A stretch of 7,926 bases of DNA from Ignavibacteria bacterium (GTDB lineage Bacteria > Bacteroidota > Ignavibacteria > Ignavibacteriales > Melioribacteraceae): contig DAIEQT010000112.1 in NCBI GenBank assembly GCA_027347545.1, positions 1-7,926 on the forward strand. Direction: 5' to 3'. A program made the translations under genes and the position numbers. The notes below the pieces were generated by a model that made no database searches, was not told the origin of the DNA, and saw only the letters and a program-made list of their open reading frames with translations. Shown here one piece after another: positions 1 through 6,828 of this stretch; the stretch's first letter is position 1, and each line of letters opens with the position of its first letter.

Positions 1-147
1 TATGCATTCAGCGGCAGACCAACTTTTCTCCGAAGGTTTTTTGTTTAGCTCTTCAGTCGAGGCATCTTTGAAAAGTTGTACAGTTGTTTCTTTTATCTGC
101 TCAAAATGAGTTACCATTTCAGCTTGAGTCATGGAAAAGAGACTCAT
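1..147 (-). CDS. DinB-like superfamily protein, N-terminal part (runs off the left edge)
   Basis: The minus frame from an ATG at 147 is open for 49 codons to the window edge. The visible protein starts MSLFSMTQAEMVTHFEQIK and reaches a PSEKSWSAAEC motif at residues 38-48, the typical 'W-S-hydrophobic/A-E-C/V' end of the first loop in DinB/YfiT-like four-helix-bundle proteins. In that family a metal-binding His usually follows a few residues later, which would lie outside the window, so the metal triad cannot be checked. The start at 147 is preferred over the in-frame ATG at 132 because an AGGAAAGGA Shine-Dalgarno-like stretch lies just upstream of 147. DinB-like proteins include bacillithiol or mycothiol-dependent transferases and many uncharacterised members; no substrate can be inferred here. 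The gene is divergent from the peptidase gene at 275, so the roughly 127 bp between them should hold both promoters. The family call is good; the function is unknown. Confidence 0.72.
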   Translation of the reverse strand, partial: MSLFSMTQAEMVTHFEQIKETTVQLFKDASTEELNKKPSEKSWSAAECI

Positions 148-274
148 GTCCTTTCCTTTCATTTGTTCAGTTACAATTTACCAAAATGTAAAACTATATT
201 TTCAGCAAGAATTACTTTTTGTAACTTGCCAGCCGTTATTCAAATAAACCATTTACAAAATGATTGGAACGCTT

Positions 275-1912
275 ATGAAAACCGGAAGACTGCTTCTTCT
301 TGTTCTTTTGCTGGCTTCATCTTTAACTGTCGGAATAAATAAAGATAAATTTCTCACTGTTGCTGAAAAATCTAACTTTGAATCTACATCCCGCCACGAA
401 GATGTGATGAACTTTTTCAAATCGCTAAAGAAAATTTCACCAAACTTTAGAATAGAGTCTATGGGCAAAAGCATTGGCGGCTTAGATATACCTTTGATCA
501 TCATGGGCAAGCCTCTTCCAAAATCATTTAAGGAAATAAAGAAAGACAAGCGCATTGTAGTTTATTTGCAAGCAAATATTCACGCAGGAGAAGTTGAAGG
601 CAAAGAAGCTGTGCAAATGCTGGCTCGCGATATTCTTCTTAAAGAAACTCCCGACTATCTGAAAAACGTAATCATTCTTATCTGTCCAATTTTTAATGCT
701 GATGGAAATGAACAAATAAGCAAGCAAAGTCGTCCGCATCAAACCGGACCGGTAAACGGAGTTGGTGTTCGCCACAATGGAATGATGCTTGATCTAAACC
801 GCGATGCAATGAAAGTAGAATCGCCGGAAGTTTATGGAATGATTACAAACGTTCTCAATAAGTGGGACCCCGCGTTGATGATGGATCTTCACACAACGAA
901 CGGCTCGTATCATCAAGAACCAACAACTTATACGTGGATGGTAAATCCAAACACAGACCGCGGCTTAATAAATTATATGCGCGATAAGATGATGCCATGG
1001 GTTAAGAATGATTTGACAACAAACTACAAATGGCAAAATCTTTTTTATGGTGAGTTCTTTAATCAACGCACGCCGGAAAAAGGCTGGGTTTACGATGCGG
1101 TTCAGCCTCGCTACATTGTTAATTACATCGGCTTGAGAAACCGCCTATCTATATTAAACGAGAATTATGTTTATGCCGATTTCAAAACGCGCGTGATTGG
1201 CTGTTACAATCTGCTCAAATCAGTTTTGGAATACGCATCAACTAACAAAGATGAAATTAAGAAGATGTTAAAAGAGGCTGATGAGAAAACTATTGTTCGC
1301 GGAATGAATCCGGCGGAAAGCGATTCTGTTGCGGTTGAGTTTGTAAATAAACCGGGTCCTGTACAGGAAACAATTAACGCTTACGAAATGGAAGCGTACA
1401 AAGACGCAAACGGGCGCGAGCGCTACAAACCGACAGATAAAACAAAAACCGTTTCGGTTCCATATTATATTGATTACTATGCAAAGCGAAGTGTAAAGTT
1501 TCCGTATGCTTATTTAATATCTCAAGCAGATGCAAAAGTTATTTCCCTTTTGAAAACACATGGAATTAAAATAGAAATTCTTGAAAAAACGGTTACACTT
1601 GATGTGCAAACAATCAAAACGAAAGAGTTAAAACCAGCTGCACGTTTGAACCAAGGGCATTACAGCAATACAATCAAAGTTGAATATGTAAATGAGAAGA
1701 GAGAATTTGCCGCCGGAACCTTGGTTGTGCGTACCGCTCAGCCGCTTGCTAATGTTGCAACATATTTGCTCGAACCGGAAACAGACGATGGTTTACTCTA
1801 CTGGAATTTCTGGGATAAATATCTTGTGCCGCAATGGGGCGGAGCTTTCTTGCCTTATCCGGTTGCAAAAGTTTTAACCGCGCAGGAAATGGTAACGAAA
1901 GAATTGAAGTAA
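275..1912 (+). CDS. secreted M14-family zinc carboxypeptidase-like metallopeptidase
   Basis: About 545 residues. Residue numbers below count from the upstream in-frame ATG at 260. The N-terminus (MKTGRLLLLVLLLASSLTVG, residues 6-25) is a signal peptide without a lipobox Cys, so export to periplasm or outside is expected. A typical M14 zinc site is visible: H108-A-G-E111 in NIHAGEVEGKEA and H211 in MMDLHTT. LDLNRDA (177-183) matches the Asn-Arg substrate-carboxylate binding segment. E301 in LNENY is a candidate general-base Glu, but that assignment is less secure. The C-terminal 200 residues have no motif I recognise and may be an accessory beta domain. The start at 275 is preferred because GGAA lies 5 nt upstream and the signal peptide begins there; the ATG at 260 lacks a ribosome-binding site. 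M14 enzymes remove C-terminal residues from peptides or act on peptidoglycan peptides; the substrate here is unknown. It converges with the thioredoxin-fold gene, with a fold-back repeat between their ends. Confidence 0.88.
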   Translation: MKTGRLLLLVLLLASSLTVGINKDKFLTVAEKSNFESTSRHEDVMNFFKSLKKISPNFRIESMGKSIGGLDIPLIIMGKPLPKSFKEIKKDKRIVVYLQANIHAGEVEGKEAVQMLARDILLKETPDYLKNVIILICPIFNADGNEQISKQSRPHQTGPVNGVGVRHNGMMLDLNRDAMKVESPEVYGMITNVLNKWDPALMMDLHTTNGSYHQEPTTYTWMVNPNTDRGLINYMRDKMMPWVKNDLTTNYKWQNLFYGEFFNQRTPEKGWVYDAVQPRYIVNYIGLRNRLSILNENYVYADFKTRVIGCYNLLKSVLEYASTNKDEIKKMLKEADEKTIVRGMNPAESDSVAVEFVNKPGPVQETINAYEMEAYKDANGRERYKPTDKTKTVSVPYYIDYYAKRSVKFPYAYLISQADAKVISLLKTHGIKIEILEKTVTLDVQTIKTKELKPAARLNQGHYSNTIKVEYVNEKREFAAGTLVVRTAQPLANVATYLLEPETDDGLLYWNFWDKYLVPQWGGAFLPYPVAKVLTAQEMVTKELK

Positions 1913-1945
1913 ATAACGGAAGATGGGAAAGGTAAAAGGATAAAC

Positions 1946-2035
1946 GTAAAGACGCACCGCGTGCGTCTCAAAATATATTAAACTAAATAGCCGCATTCGC
2001 TTGCCCCGTTCTTTTTTTCGGGGATGCGGCTCTAC
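1946..2035. repeat. BIME-like double-hairpin repeat, copy 1
   Basis: Two hairpins form one element. The left hairpin is GACGCAC (1951-1957), loop CGC, then GTGCGTC (1961-1967). The right hairpin has arms AGCCGCAT (1989-1996) and ATGCGGCT (2024-2031) around an inner stem CCCCG/CGGGG (2004-2008/2019-2023) closed by a T-rich loop, with TCGCTTG bulged on the left side. The spacer between hairpins is about 21 nt. The element opens with GTAAAGACG and ends in GGCTCTAC, so the two ends form an imperfect terminal inverted repeat, with GTAA on the top strand and GTAG on the bottom strand. Positions 1995-2025 are identical to copies 2 and 3. It lies between two convergent genes, 5 nt from the stop codon of the thioredoxin-fold gene, where it could also act as a transcription end. 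Confidence 0.9.
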
Positions 2036-2040
2036 ATCAT

Positions 2041-3408
2041 CTATAGAGTTTTCCTCACATCTTCAAATGTCATCGGCTTAGATAAAATCTTCTGCGTCTT
2101 ATCAATCAAAAACATCGTTGGCGTTGCATAAATAAAATAATCGTTTGCTGCTTTTCCTTCCCAGCCTTTGAGATCAGAAACATTAACTAGATTAGAGCAA
2201 TTATCTTTCACGAAACTTGCCCAATCTTCTTTCTTGTTATCCAAAGAGACAGCAAGCACTTCCAACTTATTTCCGGTTTGACTTTTCTTTAGCTCGTTAA
2301 GCTTCGGCAACAAATCTTTACAATGAGGACACCAGCTTGCATAGAAAACTATGAGAACCTTTTCTTTCGGGATTTTCTTTAAATCAATCTCTCTTCCATC
2401 CAGATTCGGCAAAACAATATTTGGAACAACCGCGCCAATCTTAAAATTTTTAGCTTGCTCAATTCTTCTCTTAATTAATCCTTCGGTCTTAACATCCAAA
2501 CACAAATCATCTTTTATAACATAGTTCTCTACAATGTAATCCAGCACTTGATCAAAGCCGAACTTCTTAAAGCCATCTATTAAATACTCCGTTATGTGCT
2601 GATAAACGAGCTGATGCTCTTTGGCTTTGTTAAGCAATGAATCAACGGCTTTCATAAATTCTTTTTCTAACAATTCTTTCGGCAGCTGCGGATTTCTGAA
2701 GTAAGTTAAATACTCAATCGTTTTGTTTGTAAAGAGATCGGAGTTGATCAAAGAAGCGTCGTTGAAATTAACATTATCAAGCGCGTGGGCTTTGAGATGA
2801 TCTAGCTGCATCTCAATTGGTATTTCGGAATCTATAACCGGCAATTGCGAAGAGCGAATATATTTAGCCACAAACGAAGCCGGATCGGTTTGCGCTTTAA
2901 TGTTTACAAACTGTAAATACTCGCTTTGTAATTCGTTCAGTCTTTTCTTTGTTTCGCTGTAGTAGCTGTCATCCTTAGGATAACGGGCAAGAATTAACTG
3001 AAGCAGTTCTGTTTTGGTTTTATATGCTTTGTTCAACTTTAGGAAAGAATAAAATAGTTTGTTGCTTCCCGATTCTACTACTCTTAGGCTGTCCAATACA
3101 TTTTTTGTATTGGTAGAAAGCGAAACATCCTTGCCGTCATTTATAAAATCGAGCCATTTGTTACCGCTAATTACCCATCTATATATGCCCGTACATAAAT
3201 TCCTACTGCTAGCATCGTATATAATATTTCCATTTACATCCAGCGATGATGAATCCAACATTGTCATCTTTTCGCCACTTAATGAATGAAGATATAAATT
3301 ACTTGCAGTATGATTACTTAAGTGGATTGAGATGGTTTGAGCATTGGAAACTGCCGATAGGGCAATCAAAATAATCATCGTAATTTGAAGAGAGAATTTC
3401 TTTGTCAT
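2041..3408 (-). CDS. exported TlpA/AhpC-TSA-type thioredoxin-fold protein with long N-terminal domain
   Basis: 455 residues. Residues 1-23 are a signal peptide ending SNA, with cleavage expected before Q24. Residues 24-105 form a beta-rich domain resembling the DUF4369-like N-terminal region often fused to thioredoxin domains in Bacteroidetes. Residues 110-320 are helical and charged, as in the middle segment of such proteins. Residues 324-455 are the thioredoxin fold: PNIVLPNLDG at 329-338, the active site W359-C-P-H-C363 in FYASWCPHC, and the cis-proline P430 in YATPTMFLID. CPHC is the pair seen in DsbA, while TlpA-like proteins usually have other residues between the cysteines; both are redox active. 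The likely role is thiol-disulfide exchange in the periplasm; the partner is unknown. No clear Shine-Dalgarno sequence precedes the ATG, which is common in this lineage. A truncated relative of residues 23-54 lies at 4510-4755. The downstream end abuts the copy 1 repeat. Confidence 0.88.
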   Translation of the reverse strand: MTKKFSLQITMIILIALSAVSNAQTISIHLSNHTASNLYLHSLSGEKMTMLDSSSLDVNGNIIYDASSRNLCTGIYRWVISGNKWLDFINDGKDVSLSTNTKNVLDSLRVVESGSNKLFYSFLKLNKAYKTKTELLQLILARYPKDDSYYSETKKRLNELQSEYLQFVNIKAQTDPASFVAKYIRSSQLPVIDSEIPIEMQLDHLKAHALDNVNFNDASLINSDLFTNKTIEYLTYFRNPQLPKELLEKEFMKAVDSLLNKAKEHQLVYQHITEYLIDGFKKFGFDQVLDYIVENYVIKDDLCLDVKTEGLIKRRIEQAKNFKIGAVVPNIVLPNLDGREIDLKKIPKEKVLIVFYASWCPHCKDLLPKLNELKKSQTGNKLEVLAVSLDNKKEDWASFVKDNCSNLVNVSDLKGWEGKAANDYFIYATPTMFLIDKTQKILSKPMTFEDVRKTL

Positions 3409-3488
3409 GGTGTATCAACTTAGAATTATTTTTCAACCCAATAGGTTTTATGAATCACATTTGGACGGAATTTTAAATTCGCCTTCGC

Positions 3489-3548
3489 GCCGCTTGCATC
3501 TGCAAGTTCCGCTCCTTGCTTCACCGAAGCTGTGCAAGGTGAGGCGGC
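3489..3548. repeat. branched fold-back element between the thioredoxin-fold and toxin genes
   Basis: An outer stem GCCGC (3489-3493) with GCGGC (3544-3548) encloses two inner hairpins. The first is CTTGC (3493-3497) with GCAAG (3502-3506), sharing one base with the outer arm. The second is CCTTGC (3514-3519) with GCAAGG (3534-3539), whose inside can extend by TTC/GAA (3520-3522/3526-3528). CTC (3512-3514) could also pair with GAG (3541-3543). The region is markedly more GC-rich than its AT-rich flanks. It lies downstream of the toxin stop codon on the minus strand. It does not share the conserved core of the other fold-back repeats here, so it is probably a different intergenic repeat family or a terminator-like structure. 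Only one copy is in the window. Confidence 0.6.
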
Positions 3549-3578
3549 AGACGAGAATGTGTGGCTGATATTCTTATA

Positions 3579-3872
3579 TTATCTGCGCTTTATTAATTTT
3601 TTAGGATTTCTCTTAGAATGGAAAACGGCATAAACCAATATTTCTGTTTCTGTAAAATCGTACATAATAATAAAGGGAAATCTCTTAACCACAGACCTTC
3701 TCAAATGATAATGAACTTTTGGATATAATTCCGGTGCGCGTTTAATTCTTTCAATGCACTCATCAACACACCTCACAAACTCCAGTCCTAATCCTTCCTG
3801 CTGTAAATTATACCAGAGAACTGAATCACGAATTTCGACTTCGGCTTCGGATAAAAACTTTACAGTTCTCAT
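3579..3872 (-). CDS. RelE/ParE-family toxin of a type II toxin-antitoxin module
   Basis: 97 residues, the normal length for this family. The pattern matches the ParE-like branch closely: EAEVEIRDSVLWYNLQQEGLG (residues 9-29) is the helical hairpin start, APELYPKVH (46-54) is the central signature, then RRSVVKRFPFIIMYDF (58-73) and a final strand with FHSKRNPKKL (84-93). Known members either poison DNA gyrase (ParE) or cleave mRNA at the ribosome (RelE); the RFPF and HSKRNP segments are shared by this broad family, so sequence alone does not decide the target. The gene starts 1 nt after the stop codon of the antitoxin gene, which indicates translational coupling and one operon with the antitoxin first. 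All expected segments are present and the frame is unbroken, so it is probably functional. Confidence 0.92.
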   Translation of the reverse strand: MRTVKFLSEAEVEIRDSVLWYNLQQEGLGLEFVRCVDECIERIKRAPELYPKVHYHLRRSVVKRFPFIIMYDFTETEILVYAVFHSKRNPKKLIKRR

Positions 3873-3873
3873 C

Positions 3874-4092
3874 TTATCTGCTAATAAAATCTGCTTTTAT
3901 TTCTTCCCAGCTTCTTGTCGTATTTGCATTCTTCTGAACCAAGGCTAATCTTTTATCTAATTCTTCTTTTTGAGACGGCGTTAACTCAAATGCGCTGTTT
4001 TCTTCTGCAATACTATCCCAAATTTCCTCTGCTAAAAGAATCCGTTCTGAAACACTTAAACTTTTTATTTGGCTTTTTATATTAGCTTCCAT
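3874..4092 (-). CDS. addiction-module antitoxin (Unstab_antitox / PF09720-like)
   Basis: 72 residues. The sequence carries the family hallmarks: LSVSERILLAEEIWDSIAEE (residues 12-31), LTPSQKEELDKRL (37-49) and a C-terminal SWEEIKADF (61-69). These small proteins neutralise the neighbouring RelE/ParE-type toxin by wrapping it with the C-terminal segment, and are degraded quickly when synthesis stops. A strong ribosome-binding site, AAAGGAG on the minus strand (4102-4108), lies 9 nt before the ATG, and the toxin follows with a 1-nt gap. High antitoxin translation with coupled toxin translation fits the usual control of such modules. The roughly 206 bp upstream, to the DUF433 gene end at 4299, should contain the promoter; I see no clear operator repeat there. 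Confidence 0.92.
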   Translation of the reverse strand: MEANIKSQIKSLSVSERILLAEEIWDSIAEENSAFELTPSQKEELDKRLALVQKNANTTRSWEEIKADFISR

Positions 4093-4298
4093 AAAATATT
4101 TCTCCTTTCTTTATTCAATATAGAAAAGATAGAATCTGTTATCAAATCTTTTAGCTATAACAAACCCTTATTTAATTCAATGCTCTGTCGTTTTATAATA
4201 ACCAGTTCGCAGATCACAGTATATGCTATTCTACCATGCCTTCTTTACATAATAATTTAGTTTGTGTATTTGGGTTGTTAAGAAAAAGATGGAGCAAA

Positions 4299-4517
4299 TT
4301 AAATCGTTAAACAACTTTCGAAGTTAGAGAGATAACTGCCAAACGAGATTGCTTCCAAAACATCCTCTTTGTTTACTTGAGGAAAGTCTTCTATTACTTG
4401 CTCTACCGAACTGCCGTTAGCAAGATAACCGAGAACAACGCTTACAACTATGCGCGTACCTTTAATAACCGATTTACCGTGACAAACATTTGGGTCAACC
4501 AAAATTCTTTCAAACAT
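4299..4517 (-). CDS. DUF433-family (VapB-like) antitoxin, orphan
   Basis: 72 residues. The family signature is clear: ILVDPNVCHGKSVIKGTRI (residues 5-23), then VSVVLGYLANGSSVEQVIEDFP (25-46) and a helical end VNKEDVLEAISFG (48-60). DUF433 proteins have a winged-helix-like fold and commonly sit just upstream of a DUF5615 PIN-like toxin gene. Here nothing resembling DUF5615 follows: the 206 bp before the next gene has no long open frame on this strand. The last dozen residues (SYLSNFESCLTI) depart from the usual Ala-rich helix, which may mean the C-terminus was rewritten at a deletion point. The ATG at 4517 has a GAAAGGA ribosome-binding site about 8 nt upstream and overlaps the end of the preceding gene fragment by 8 nt. 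It may still be expressed, but its toxin partner is missing locally. Confidence 0.85.
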   Translation of the reverse strand: MFERILVDPNVCHGKSVIKGTRIVVSVVLGYLANGSSVEQVIEDFPQVNKEDVLEAISFGSYLSNFESCLTI

Positions 4518-4755
4518 TTTTTTTTCCTTTCTGCTCTATTATTAAGCCGGACAAAATGTAAACTGCACTTTGTGAAGAATTAACTAAACTTGTTTTCTCT
4601 CCGGCTAAACTTGATAGAAATACTTTTCCCGAATAACCATTTATCCTTAGTTCAATGGATTGAGCTAAAACAAAACTCTGAGCAAAAAAATATAATGCAA
4701 CCAACCATATTTTATTAATACTTTCTCCTTTCGCTTGGAATATATTCGCCTTCAT
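4510..4755 (-). pseudogene. truncated DUF4369-like/thioredoxin-associated N-terminal fragment
   Basis: 81 codons. Residues 14-31 (NKIWLVALYFFAQSFVLA) form a signal peptide ending VLA before Q32. Residues 31-61 (AQSIELRI..., then LSSLAGEKTSLVNSS) align without gaps to residues 23-53 of the exported thioredoxin-fold protein at 2041-3408 (AQTISIHL..., then LHSLSGEKMTMLDSS), so this is a paralogue's N-terminus. After residue 62 the similarity stops, and the frame ends by overlapping the DUF433 start. The middle and thioredoxin domains are absent. The start is also odd: the best ribosome-binding site (AAAGGAG, 4725-4731) lies 5 nt before an ATT codon at 4717-4719, exactly where an ATG would give an ideal signal peptide, while the ATG at 4755 adds 12 unhelpful residues. 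I read this as a decayed gene, though a short secreted peptide cannot be excluded. Confidence 0.7.
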
Positions 4756-4777
4756 ATTACTATTTCTATTCTTGCAA

Positions 4778-6448
4778 TTAGTTCTTTAAACACCTAATAC
4801 TCAATCCATACTCCTTATAGCTTTTAGTCAAAAGAATACTATTCTTGTCGTCATATAAAGTTGGATAATACGCCGTTGTAGCGTCGTTTTCTGTCGAGCT
4901 CCAAAAATAAGCGTATGCACCTAATACTGTGGAATATGAACCGCTATTAAAGCGGAAACCGGCTAAAAGAGCAGAAAAGCCACTTGTGTTAGTTCCGGTG
5001 CCAGCTCCTTTTCCTTGTCCAATTGCTTTTAGTGTGTTTCCATCATTGGTCACAGTGTTTAGAAGTGTTTGGTAATCAGTTAATGAAGGTATGTGCCAGC
5101 CATCAGGACAGATTCCTTGTGCTTTTTCTGTTGTTACATATTTCATTGCTTCATCCCATTGATATAAAGCTCCGTAAATATTGCAGTTCTCGAAATTATT
5201 TCCATAACAATACTTTTCTATTATACCATTATTACTACCATTTTGACTGTCATTAATCATAGTGCCAACATCAAGATTTTCTTTTAACCAACATTGGTTA
5301 CCAATTTGAGTAGTGTTATATGTTTTTCCATTATAAAACACTGTTGGTATTCCGGGGCATGGTGCGTTAATAGTTGTGAAAGACCTATACATTGACCAAC
5401 TCGATGATCCAAAAGTGTTTTGGGCACTTACACGCCAATAATAGGTTGTAGAGTGTGTAAGGCCGGTTATTTGATTAGTTGTAGTAGATATTCCATTTTG
5501 ATTAAAAACTAATTTTGAAAAATCACTCGAAAGTGAAACTTGTAAACTATAATTTGCTGCCCCACTCACAGCATTCCAGCTTAATGTTGGTGCAATTGAA
5601 ATAGATATTACACTGTTCGCTGGTTGAAGTAAAGTAGGGGTTTCTAGGATGGTTGTATATATCCATAAATCAGAGAATGTGGAATTACCATAACTATTAG
5701 TAGAGCTTACTCGCCAAAAATATTTAGTATTATTTTTTAGCCCACTTATTGTTTTGTTTGTAGTTGTTAATCCACTTTGGTTAAAGACATAATTTGCGAA
5801 CGAACTATTTTCAGAAACTTGCAGTGTATAGCCAGAAGCATAAGTGCTACCGTTCCAGCTTAGTGTCGGTGATAACGAAATATTTGTTGCATTATTAATT
5901 GGTGTTGATAAAGTTGGTGCTTGTGGTGCTGTCCCTATTATTGTAAAAGACCAAGTTTGAGACCAGCTAGAAGTTCCATAAGCATTTGTTGCACTAACTC
6001 TCCAGTAGTATTTTGTAAAATAAGTTAATGCCGGAATAATTTGGTTTGTACTGGTTAACCCGCTTTGGTTATAAAAAAATGTAGTGAAAGTATTGCTAAC
6101 AGAAACTTGAAGAGAATAGCTTGTGGCATTGCTTAACGCGTTCCAACTAAGAGGTGTTGATAGTGGAACATCTTGCGATGAATTTGCTGGCATTAATAAA
6201 GTTGGTGCTTGTGGTGGCGCTAAAGTTTTAAATGAAAAAAAAGAAGACCAGCCGGATGTTCCATAATTATTACTGCTATTTACTCTCCAATAATAAGTAG
6301 CATTGGGGTTCAAACCGCTTATTTGCTGGCTTGTGCTTGTTAAACCATTTTGGTTAAAGACAAAATTGCTAAATGAACTACTAGTGGAAACTTGCAGCGT
6401 ATAGCTAACCGCATTACTAGCTGCACTCCAAGTTAGAGTTGGAGTCAA
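4778..6448 (-). CDS. multi-FN3 protein with C-terminal FISUMP domain, probably 5'-truncated
   Basis: Residues numbered from the TTG at 6448. Four fibronectin-III-like domains occur at about 3-75, 80-170, 175-267 and 269-360, each with the pattern P-T-L-x-W, Y-x-L-Q-V-S, F-N-Q-x-G, Y-Y-W-R-V and a Ser/Tyr-rich end. Residues 364-556 are a FISUMP domain: IGNQCWLKENLD (382-393), YGALYQWDEAM (425-435), CPDGWHIPS (447-455), GFSALLAGFR (490-499), FWSST (515-519) and the terminal IRCLKN. Proteins of this build are normally exported and surface bound, with FN3 domains as spacers. No signal peptide is present. The frame stays open upstream to 6589, but the only usable start I found is the TTG at 6448, which falls inside the first FN3 strand. 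Above 6589 an in-frame TGA and the decayed tandem array follow. A 5'-truncated or inactivated gene is the best reading. Confidence 0.82.
   Translation of the reverse strand: MTPTLTWSAASNAVSYTLQVSTSSSFSNFVFNQNGLTSTSQQISGLNPNATYYWRVNSSNNYGTSGWSSFFSFKTLAPPQAPTLLMPANSSQDVPLSTPLSWNALSNATSYSLQVSVSNTFTTFFYNQSGLTSTNQIIPALTYFTKYYWRVSATNAYGTSSWSQTWSFTIIGTAPQAPTLSTPINNATNISLSPTLSWNGSTYASGYTLQVSENSSFANYVFNQSGLTTTNKTISGLKNNTKYFWRVSSTNSYGNSTFSDLWIYTTILETPTLLQPANSVISISIAPTLSWNAVSGAANYSLQVSLSSDFSKLVFNQNGISTTTNQITGLTHSTTYYWRVSAQNTFGSSSWSMYRSFTTINAPCPGIPTVFYNGKTYNTTQIGNQCWLKENLDVGTMINDSQNGSNNGIIEKYCYGNNFENCNIYGALYQWDEAMKYVTTEKAQGICPDGWHIPSLTDYQTLLNTVTNDGNTLKAIGQGKGAGTGTNTSGFSALLAGFRFNSGSYSTVLGAYAYFWSSTENDATTAYYPTLYDDKNSILLTKSYKEYGLSIRCLKN
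5369..6448 (-). repeat. four tandem FN3-coding repeats, about 270-285 bp each
   Basis: The four FN3 domains are also recognisable at DNA level as direct repeats. For example TTTTGGTTAAAGACA occurs near 6350, a one-base variant (CTTTGGTTAAAGACA) near 5776, and further variants (TTTTGGTTATAAAAA-like and TTTTGATTAAAAACT-like) near 6063 and 5490. Recurring FNQxG and YYWRVSxxNxxG segments keep the units in register. The units are diverged enough that recent amplification is unlikely, yet they remain possible sites for unequal recombination that changes domain number. Confidence 0.75.
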
Positions 6449-6557
6449 ATCAATTTCCGAAGCATTATTGTTAGGTGTTAACAGTGTTGTACTTCCCGAA
6501 ATAGTTCCTACAGTTATTTCCAGTTTAGATTGTATTGTTTGCTTACCATCATTCAGC

Positions 6558-6809
6558 TTTGCAGCAAATTTAATCTCCTTTGCGGTACTTCATTTTGGTT
6601 TTGCAGAGGTTACATTTGTCATTGCAAGACCGCAAATTGATTTTGCAGAGGTTATAAATTGTTTTGCAGAAACATAAATTAGCTTTGCAAGAGTTTACTT
6701 TGTCAATGTAGAACTTCAACTTATCATTGCAGAGAATACAAACCGCTTTGCAGAATTATAAATTGGCTTTGCACAAGGTTAACTTCTCTTTGCGGCTAAT
6801 CCAGATTCC
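6558..6809. repeat. 12-unit tandem array with exact 21-bp period
   Basis: Units start at 6558, 6579, 6600, 6621, 6642, 6663, 6684, 6705, 6726, 6747, 6768 and 6789, with no insertion or deletion between them. Each opens with TTTGCA or a variant: seven exact, four with one mismatch, and the unit at 6705 with three. The second half varies between an ATAAATTGGC-like tail and an ACATTTGTC-like tail. Read on the minus strand in the frame of the FN3/FISUMP gene, the units give heptapeptides of the form xxxx(S/L)A(K/M), for example LIYVSAK, QFITSAK, TNVTSAK and EIKFAAK. Ala at position 6 is kept in 11 of 12 and Lys at position 7 in 9 of 12. Four units contain stop codons, so the array is not translated as it stands. 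The period equals two helical turns, so a DNA-level role is the alternative. Confidence 0.93.
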
Positions 6810-6828
6810 GTTAATAAAAATATCCAAC

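Noticed and set aside
148..274. A Bacteroidetes-type promoter (TAnnTTTG) between the DinB-like and M14 genes
   Set aside because: A TACTTTTTG stretch is close but off by one base in spacing, and no convincing upstream TTG box pairs with it.
1989..2031. Copy 1 right hairpin as a classic rho-independent terminator
   Set aside because: The stem is GC-rich but its T-run is inside the loop rather than after the stem, so it does not fit the standard form. A terminating role remains possible because it lies between convergent genes.
3059..3289. Plus-strand open frame opposite the thioredoxin-fold gene
   Set aside because: It is a shadow of a well-supported gene on the other strand and shows no protein family features.
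4093..4298. A degraded toxin gene after DUF433
   Set aside because: I found only a short open stretch of about 28 codons on the minus strand, with no DUF5615 or PIN motifs; not enough to annotate.
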